From Silurus meridionalis (taxonomy: Eukaryota > Chordata > Actinopteri > Siluriformes > Siluridae), in NCBI RefSeq assembly GCF_014805685.1, contig NC_060886.1, positions 23,535,108-23,599,107 on the forward strand: DNA of 64,000 nucleotides, written 5' to 3'. The position numbers and the translations under genes are program-made. Of the stretch, positions 57,716-64,000 are shown in pieces. Position 1 is the first letter of the stretch; each line of letters opens with the position of its first letter. The notes under the pieces are model-generated. The model saw nothing but the letters and a program-made list of their open reading frames with translations, was not told the origin of the DNA and did no database searches.

Positions 57716-59711
57716 GTCAAGTCAAGTCAATTTCTATAGCGCTTTTCACAACAGACATTGTCTCAAAGCAGCTTTACAGAATTTTAAGAGTTAAGGTGAA
57801 CGATGTGTATTTATCCCTGATGAACAGCCATGTGGCAAGGAAAAACTCCCTAAGATGTTATGAGGAAGAAACCTTGAGAGAAACCAAATGTAGGGCGTCA
57901 CTCCGCCTTAGACTTCCGCGTAGGGTGTCGCTCCGCCTCATCACATCGGCCAGAAAGTGCTTGGGGCAGCCACCTGGAGGCTCGCTCCACGTTTCGTTCG
58001 GCCTTTCCTGTCCTCCAAGGCGTTCTACCCTGTGGCAGTTCACCCCAAGCCCCGCTGTGTCCGCCGCTGGCACTTCAATTGCCACTTCAAATACGTCTCT
58101 AGATGGTTCGGGATGTTTGCGGGGTCGGCATCTACTTATTTAAAGGTCCATAATCTTCATAAGGTGGGACATGACTGGGGCAGGAGCAACCTCAGGATGG
58201 GTAGTGAAAGAGAAGCAGTGGAGAGAAATTAGCGTAGCTGCTGTTCATGATATTAACAAGCACAAGTTGATAATGTGCATTTGATCAGATGTACTGAAGC
58301 ACAAGGTTATGATATGTGATGTGTGTTATGTGTAGGATTCGCAGAAAAAAAAAGCTTTCAATCTGCACTTAAACTGGGAGAGTGTGTCTGAGCCCCGAAC
58401 ACTGTCAGGAAGACTATTCCAAAGTTTAGGAGCTAAATGTGAGAATGCTCTACTGCCTTCAGTGGACTTGTAGCATGTTAGAAAACTGGATAGATACATG
58501 GGAGCCAAACCATTTAGTGTTTTGTAAGTAAGTAACAGTAGTTTGTAGTCGATTTGAAACCTAACAGGTAGCCAGTGTAGGGATGATAAGATTGAGGTTA
58601 TGTGGTCATATTTTCTCTTCCTTGTGAGAACTCTGGCTGCTGCATTCAGGATAAACTGTAGCTTGTTTATTATTGATGCAGGACAACCACCTAGTAATGC
58701 ATTACAATAGTCCAGTCTGGAGGTAATGAATTAATTTTTAAAAGACAAGTTAATGTCTAAAATAACTCCCAGGTATTTTACTGTTGAACTAGTAGTTACA
58801 GAAGATCCTTCTAAATGCAAGTTGAAATGCTGGAGCTTCTGTGTACTAGTTTTTTGGGCCGATGAGCAAAATCTGTCTTATCAAAATTGAATAATAGAAA
58901 GTTATGAGTCATCCAGTCTTTTAATTCTTTAACACACTCAGTTATTTGATCCAATTGAGCTGTATCATCTGTTTTCGATGAGATATATAGCTGGGTATCA
59001 TTAGCGTAACAGTGGAACCTAATCCCATGCCTTCTAATAATATTTCCTAAGGGAAGCATGTTCATTGTGAAAAGCAGGGGTCCTAGAACTGAACCATGTG
59101 GCATGCCATAATTTACATGCATAAACCTGGATAGCTCTTTATTTAAGTCTACAAAATGGTAACAATCAGACAGCTAGGATTTAAACCAGCTTAATGCCTG
59201 TCCCTGAATGCCGTTGTAATTTTGTAAGCAATCTAGGAGAAGATCATGATCTGTAGTGTTGAATGCAGCACCAAGATCTAGTAAAACTAACAGAGAGATG
59301 TAGCCTTGGTCTGAAGCTAAAAACAGGTCATTAGTGATTTTAACTAGAGCAGTTTCTGTGCTATGATGGGGCCTAAATCCTGACTGAAACTCTTCAAAGA
59401 TATTGTTCTTTTGTAAGTAGGAACAAAGCTGGGCAGAGACAATCTTTTCAAAATTGTTAGACATAAATGGGAGATTTGAAATGGGTCTGTAATTTGATAG
59501 TGTGTTTAGGTTTCTTAATGATGGGCTTAATAACTGCTCACTTGAAGGGTTCAGGGACGTGACCTAAAGATAGTGAGGAGTTAATAATATTCAGAAGAGG
59601 CTCACCACCTGTATGTAACACTTCTTTCAATAGTTTAGTTTGAATGGGATCTAACTGACATGTTGTTGATTTAGCTATGGTAATAACATCACACAGTTCT
59701 TCCTGTCCTAT
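57716..59711 (-). mobile_element. L2 LINE, 5'-truncated, antisense
   Basis: About 2 kb on the minus strand. The 3' terminus is GTCAAGTCAAGTCAATTTCTATAGCGC (plus-strand reading at 57716), followed inward by TTGTCTCAAAGCAGCTTTACAG and GGAAAAACTCCCTAAGATG, the hallmark L2 3'-UTR. A GC-richer UTR segment (57890-58200) contains a partial direct repeat, TAGGGCGTCACTCCGCCTTA / TAGGGTGTCGCTCCGCCTCA. The ORF2 C-terminus and RT follow at 58326-59700. The endonuclease is missing. No clear target-site duplication, as usual for L2. Confidence 0.88.
58326..59700 (-). pseudogene. L2 reverse transcriptase remnant
   Basis: Minus-strand pieces in order: EPLLNIINSSLSLGHVPEPFK (59650-59530); KPIIKK; FEKIVSAQLCSYLQKNNIFEEF, SGFRPHHSTETALVKITND, LLVLLDLGAAFNTTDHDLL (59464-59174); GMPHGSVLGPLLFTMNMLPLG and HCYANDTQLYIS (59122-58811); then C-terminal GSRAFSHLAPKLWNSLPDSV and FKCRLKAFFF (58508-58326). 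The polymerase motif is YAND rather than the family's YADD, and DTIDH reads NTTDH, so catalytic aspartates are substituted. Frames are broken between pieces. Confidence 0.9.
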
Positions 59712-59875
59712 AAACAAAAAACAAAAGACAAAAAACAGGAAGACAAAAAAAACAATTCAGGTTTATTTAAGGAGGAAAAAAATAAATAGTGTAGTTTAGT
59801 TTAAAAACTGCAACAGAAATACAAACATGGAACCTGCGGCAAACAAATCAAACACAGGAAGCTACGTCACCACTG
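59712..59875. other. A-rich spacer
   Basis: A-rich sequence (AAACAAAAAACAAAAGAC type) between the L2 5' truncation point and a Tc1-type relic. No gene. Confidence 0.5.
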
Positions 59876-60275
59876 GCTAGTCCCCACTGGCTGTTATAAT
59901 AACCTCCATTCTTCTTAGAGGACGTTCCACTAGATTTTGGAGTGTGCTTGTGGTGATTTGTGCTTATTTAATCACAGGGGCATTTGTAAAGCCAGGTATT
60001 AATGTAGGGCGTGGAGGTCTGTGGTGCAGACAGCGTTCCAATTAATACCAAAGGTGTTTAATGGGGTTCCAAAGGGGTTGCGCTCTATTGCAGACCACTC
60101 AAGATCTTCTATTCTAAACCATGTAAGCCATATCATCATGGAACTGGCTTTGTGCCCAATTCAAGTGAAGAGCAAGTTTAATGCTATAACATAGAAAGTC
60201 ATCCTCACAATTGTGTGCCTCCAGCTTTGTGGTAAGTTTGGGGAAGAACCACATATGGGTGGAAAAGTCCAATAA
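59876..60275 (-). mobile_element. Tc1/mariner-type relic, antisense
   Basis: Minus-strand landmarks in order: CCACCCATATGTGGTTCTTCCCCAAACTTACCACAAAGCTGGAGGCACACAATTG; a TATAGCATTAAACTT box; CACAAAGCCAGTTCCATGATGATATGGC; CTTGAGTGGTCTGC; a CATTAAACACCTTTGG box (the NPTEHLW-type catalytic glutamate region); GACCTCCACGCCCTACATT; CACTCCAAAATCTAGTGGAA. It is the catalytic-domain half of the same family as the relic at 10277-10720. Fully decayed. Confidence 0.72.
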
Positions 60276-63200
60276 CTGCATAGCATCCTATACTATGTAA
60301 TACTGTCAAGTATTACTTTGTTTAAATGTTAACACTTATTTCATATGACATCCAGCATTGTTCAGAGTGTTCAATGGCTGGAGTGATGGCATGTGTGCAA
60401 GTGTGAGTATGCGTTTTTAACATGCATGCATGCCTCTCTCTCCAACTAGCCTGCTTGCAGATGCTCGTAGTTCCACATAAATCCTTCTACACCCAAGCTC
60501 ATGGCTGCCTAGCACCTGGCATGCCACAATCAGCAGTACACGAGCTTTGGCTATCAATGGTGCATGGGCACAGTGCCACCACTCAGCCAAATCATCAATC
60601 AAGTCATAATCCCCTAATGCCTGCAAGGCTAAACGGCCCTCTCCCCTTCATACCGCCTGTAGCCATGATTGCACTTCACGGTAACAGAAGTTTTGTTTTT
60701 ACCTGTCTGTATAAATACTGAGTCAGCAATCTCATTCTGACCCACTTGATAAACGGCTTCTTTGGTTGGGAAACTGAAATATAACACCAGCACAATATGA
60801 CCTGTTATTTTTTTTCACCTTCGCTCGTAAAACACACAGCAGCTTTCCTTTACCAGCCTATTCAGCAGCAAGCAAAGCATCAATTATATCTGTGAATAAC
60901 TTTTCAAATTTGCATTTTTTCTTAAACCTAGTAGATGTGTCTATGGCTTATATATACAGTATCGCTAACATATTTATTGCTTAGTTATGTTGTTTGATCA
61001 CAAGGAAATAAGGATTTTATTTTATTTGGAAGGAGCTACTGTACATGTATGGTGTAATAGAACCTGTTGCAAACACCACTCCATTTCATGCTATCACCTA
61101 CTGTATGACTGTTATTCAAGAAGCTGGCTGTCAGGATGGAACTTTCCACTGCACTATGAAAATCCTTTAAGAGGAATCTGAAAGCCTGTCTGCCAGTGCA
61201 GTATATCATTGGATATTAGCCATGCTTTTCAATACATTCATTATAGTTAGAACATAGAGTCAATAAATCTTGCTACACATCACGTAAAGGAAACTGGAGA
61301 GTAAGAATTAAAAGCCTTTCTGTCTTTGTGTTTTAATATAGGACATGAAAGCAATCTAAACTTCCCCTATAAAATCTTACACACATGATTCTCAAATCAC
61401 TAAGTTAAATGATTTAAAACACTAAAATGTGTTATTGTTTAATCTTATATTGCAAACTATTTTAGATTTTCTCTAACATCCAAGTTTATAATTGTTCTGA
61501 ACTCCGAACAACAATGCGTTCACATTTCTTTTTTCCACATACAATATATTTACAACATACGTACACAACAAATGCAGGCTTACAATGTCACAACATCTGA
61601 GATAATTATGCAAACTATTTGAAATAAATCGATTTCCTTTCTCAATGATCTGCTCTCTACATTAACTCAAACTGTTCATTTTTCCTATGATTAATTATTC
61701 ATCACAGAGAATAAATAATCATATAATTAATATAAAGTACTTCCTAGAATTTTCTTCAGGGAAGCTTCATTCCCTTCAGTGTGTTCAACATGTTTGGATA
61801 ATATATCTGTTGAGGGACAGGGATTTGGCTGCAGATGTTATCTTCCACATGACAATGATTTGAGCTTTCAAGCAACTCAATCTCCTGAGCCAATAAGCCT
61901 TTGAAAACAAATGCTGACTACTGAGCACTGTTTCTTGGAATTGGGAAAGTTTTTTGGCTACCAGCTGTGACTGATCCCATTTAATATAGAAAGATATGAT
62001 TTTGGTAGACATATTGTACAAGTCCAATGTATGTAAGCAGCTTAATAAAATAGTGAATGATTGTTGTCCGAAAAAGTAAGTAAAGTCCATATGTTAGTCA
62101 CCTGCACAGAGCCTAACCTTTATGTTCACTTGGGTTTGGTTTGCACCAATTATTATTTGGGAAGTGCCTGATGATTTGGTGAGAGCATCATATCTTAATC
62201 GAAATATTACAAAAGATTGGAGTGCCAGATAAGCTTGATATTTACTAAAATAATTTTCAGATTTATTGTTCTCTGGATAAGGACTGTCATTATCCATTTT
62301 GTAATTTTTAAATCTTAACATTTAGTGTGTATTAAACAATTAAGGTGGTGAAATGTGTCTCACACAACACTTATGTTGTGTATCCCCGCCATATTTGTTT
62401 AATATCGACTGATTTAAAATTATACAGACATAAATTACTTAAATCTAAACATTGTGCTACCCATGTAAGTACCCATACTAATTTTTCTTGCCGCCTATCA
62501 ATTACTTGTATTTAATTTACTTGTGTATGAGGCACACCTGTCATAAAACCTATTCTACTACAGATATTTGTTTGACAAGGCTGAGTAATACTATGCATAC
62601 ACCTAAACCTAATGTTGTAAAATTTTAGTCCAAAAAATAAATAAAAATCTGACAAAAAACTGTTTTGTTTTTTAGCTGAGCTCAGCCATGTGTCCTAAAA
62701 AGAGTCAGATATTCCATCTGAACTGATGACATGTTACTTTCATTATAGAAATGCTTATGCAATATAAAAATGCGTTAACTACTTCAGTATTCAGTTGAAT
62801 TAACACATCTGTGAAACAGTTTTAGCAAAAAACTAACAAACAAACAACCAAAAAAAAATACCCCAAACAAAGGGAGATAAACAAAACAAAATGCTAAACA
62901 AATAGCATGTCTGCTTTTTGAAATCTAAGTTTATTTAAGGCCAACACCAGAAGGATGCAAAACCTGGTATAAGTTAGGCCACTATAATTTGTGAAACACG
63001 GTTTTGTTTTGTTTTGGTGTGGAAACTGCAAATTCTTTGACTATAATAAGTCAAAATTTGGGCACTATTTTCTTTTCCATAGAGATTGGTCTGCATTTAA
63101 ATATGGCATGGGTTAAAACAGTCCAAGGAGCATCTGTTAAAAACAGATGTGTGTCTATGCCATCCTGTCTACCTCATATGAAGCTGTGCATGCATATTAG

Positions 63201-64000
63201 CATTCTGGTGGGAGGAATGGTAATGTGATCCTGCGGTATGTCTCTGCAGTGGAGTCCAGGGTTTGTAAATATTTATTCCGCTGCATACTGATACACATGC
63301 AACCTCCGCTCATGTTGTTTCAGGAGCATACTCTTCTGAGTGGCGATCAGTGAAAAATGCCAGAGAGGAATTCCTGTGTTTGGGATCATGCCACATTCGT
63401 CGTTTACAGTCCATGAACTAGGCAAAGGGTGTGGATTATTAGAAAGAAAATAAAGACTGTTTCGTGGTTACAAGTGCAGGAGTTTATAATCTAGGACAGA
63501 ATAACACATACATAGTTACACATCAGCAAAATCACCAGGATACACAATGTCTGTGTCAACTTTCATTGTTTAAATGTCACTTTTAAAAAAAGAACAAAAC
63601 TGCAGACAGAGTTCATAGCTACGATGATAAAATGATGTGATGAATACAATAAACCAGCCAGTTGTGCCAGAGACCACAACAGAGATGAGAAATGGAAGGT
63701 GGAGCACTTCTCCCTCTGGCCCATGAGCACATTCATAATCAAAAAGACTCATGGCATACACAACATTTGGCAGATTCACCCCAGGCTGAGATATCAACCA
63801 AATGCGGTGTGATTCCCTACTGAACCAGCTCCAGGTCCAGCCCTGTTTACGTGACAATGCTGTGCAAGGCTTTCAATAACACATTCACTTTTAATTTATT
63901 GCACATACAGAGTAACTTGTCTTTTCCAAATCCATGTTCAGCTCACTTGAGCATTCTCTATGTCAAAATAACTTTTCACCCCCTAAGAGCTCATGAAAAC
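60276..64000. other. Long gene-free stretch to window end
   Basis: About 3.7 kb with no recognised exon, RNA or repeat. The 60420-60720 part is GC-richer and open on both strands (99 codons plus, 69 codons minus), without known motifs. A 95-codon minus-strand open frame at 63570-63857 is also unrecognised and could be chance or a terminal exon of something outside the window. Confidence 0.45.

Noticed and set aside
60417..60721. Overlapping open frames of 69 (minus) and 99 (plus) codons in a GC-richer patch
   Set aside because: No motif, signal peptide or splice context that I can support on either strand; left unannotated.
63570..63857. A 95-codon minus-strand open frame with hydrophobic stretches, a possible terminal exon
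   Set aside because: I recognise no family and see no supporting splice or polyadenylation pattern. Could be chance.

Overview
The window looks like gene-poor, AT-rich intergenic (or long-intronic) DNA from a ray-finned fish. The evidence is the repeat content: several Tc1-like DNA transposons with DD34E transposases, Tigger/pogo-like short elements, DIRS-type tyrosine-recombinase retrotransposons, a Ty3/gypsy relic, L2 and RTE-type LINE fragments, and many long (TA)n, (GT)n, (GA)n, (ATT)n and (TCTA)n tracts. The mixture is typical of teleosts, and an otophysan such as a catfish is a reasonable but unproven guess. I found no convincing host exon, tRNA, rRNA, CRISPR array or bacterial-style operon. 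Nearly all recognisable coding sequence is broken transposon protein.

Layout. 1-7007: unique AT-rich DNA with microsatellites and one block that looks conserved in style (about 2560-2910). 7008-10365: a recent head-to-tail duplication of a 1.68-kb unit, whose breakpoint lies in an old Tc1-type relic that continues to 10720. 12576-14455: a 5'-truncated RTE-type LINE with a plausible decayed target-site duplication. 17004-17620: a LINE 3' end on the minus strand. 19622-24222: a chain of TA-targeting DNA elements separated by (TA)n tracts: a Tigger-like fragment, a full-length Tc1 element with 200-bp IR/DR ends, a complete 726-bp Tigger-like element with a GC-rich core, and two tandem copies of a Tc1 5'-half. 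24223-29160: a Ty3/gypsy relic (gag, RT, RNase H, integrase) split by an antisense DIRS relic. 29496-32230: a second DIRS element (gag, RT, RNase H, recombinase), sense strand. 38453-42814: four Tc1-type relics, two fused head to tail and two back to back. 43552-46030: a third DIRS element with a palindromic left terminus. 46845-47160, 50123-50385, 53880-54050 and 55580-55680: short LINE/SINE-like pieces. 57716-59711: an antisense L2 LINE. 59876-60275: an antisense Tc1-type relic of the same family as the one at 10.3-10.7 kb. 60276-64000: no recognised feature.

How it works together: the parts do not form one pathway. They record successive insertion, nesting and decay of mobile elements in a region with little protein-coding constraint. 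The youngest events by internal evidence are the 1.68-kb tandem duplication and the 787-bp tandem duplication of the Tc1 half-element. Family assignments rest on motifs read by eye and on recall of typical fish repeat sequences; no database search was possible.
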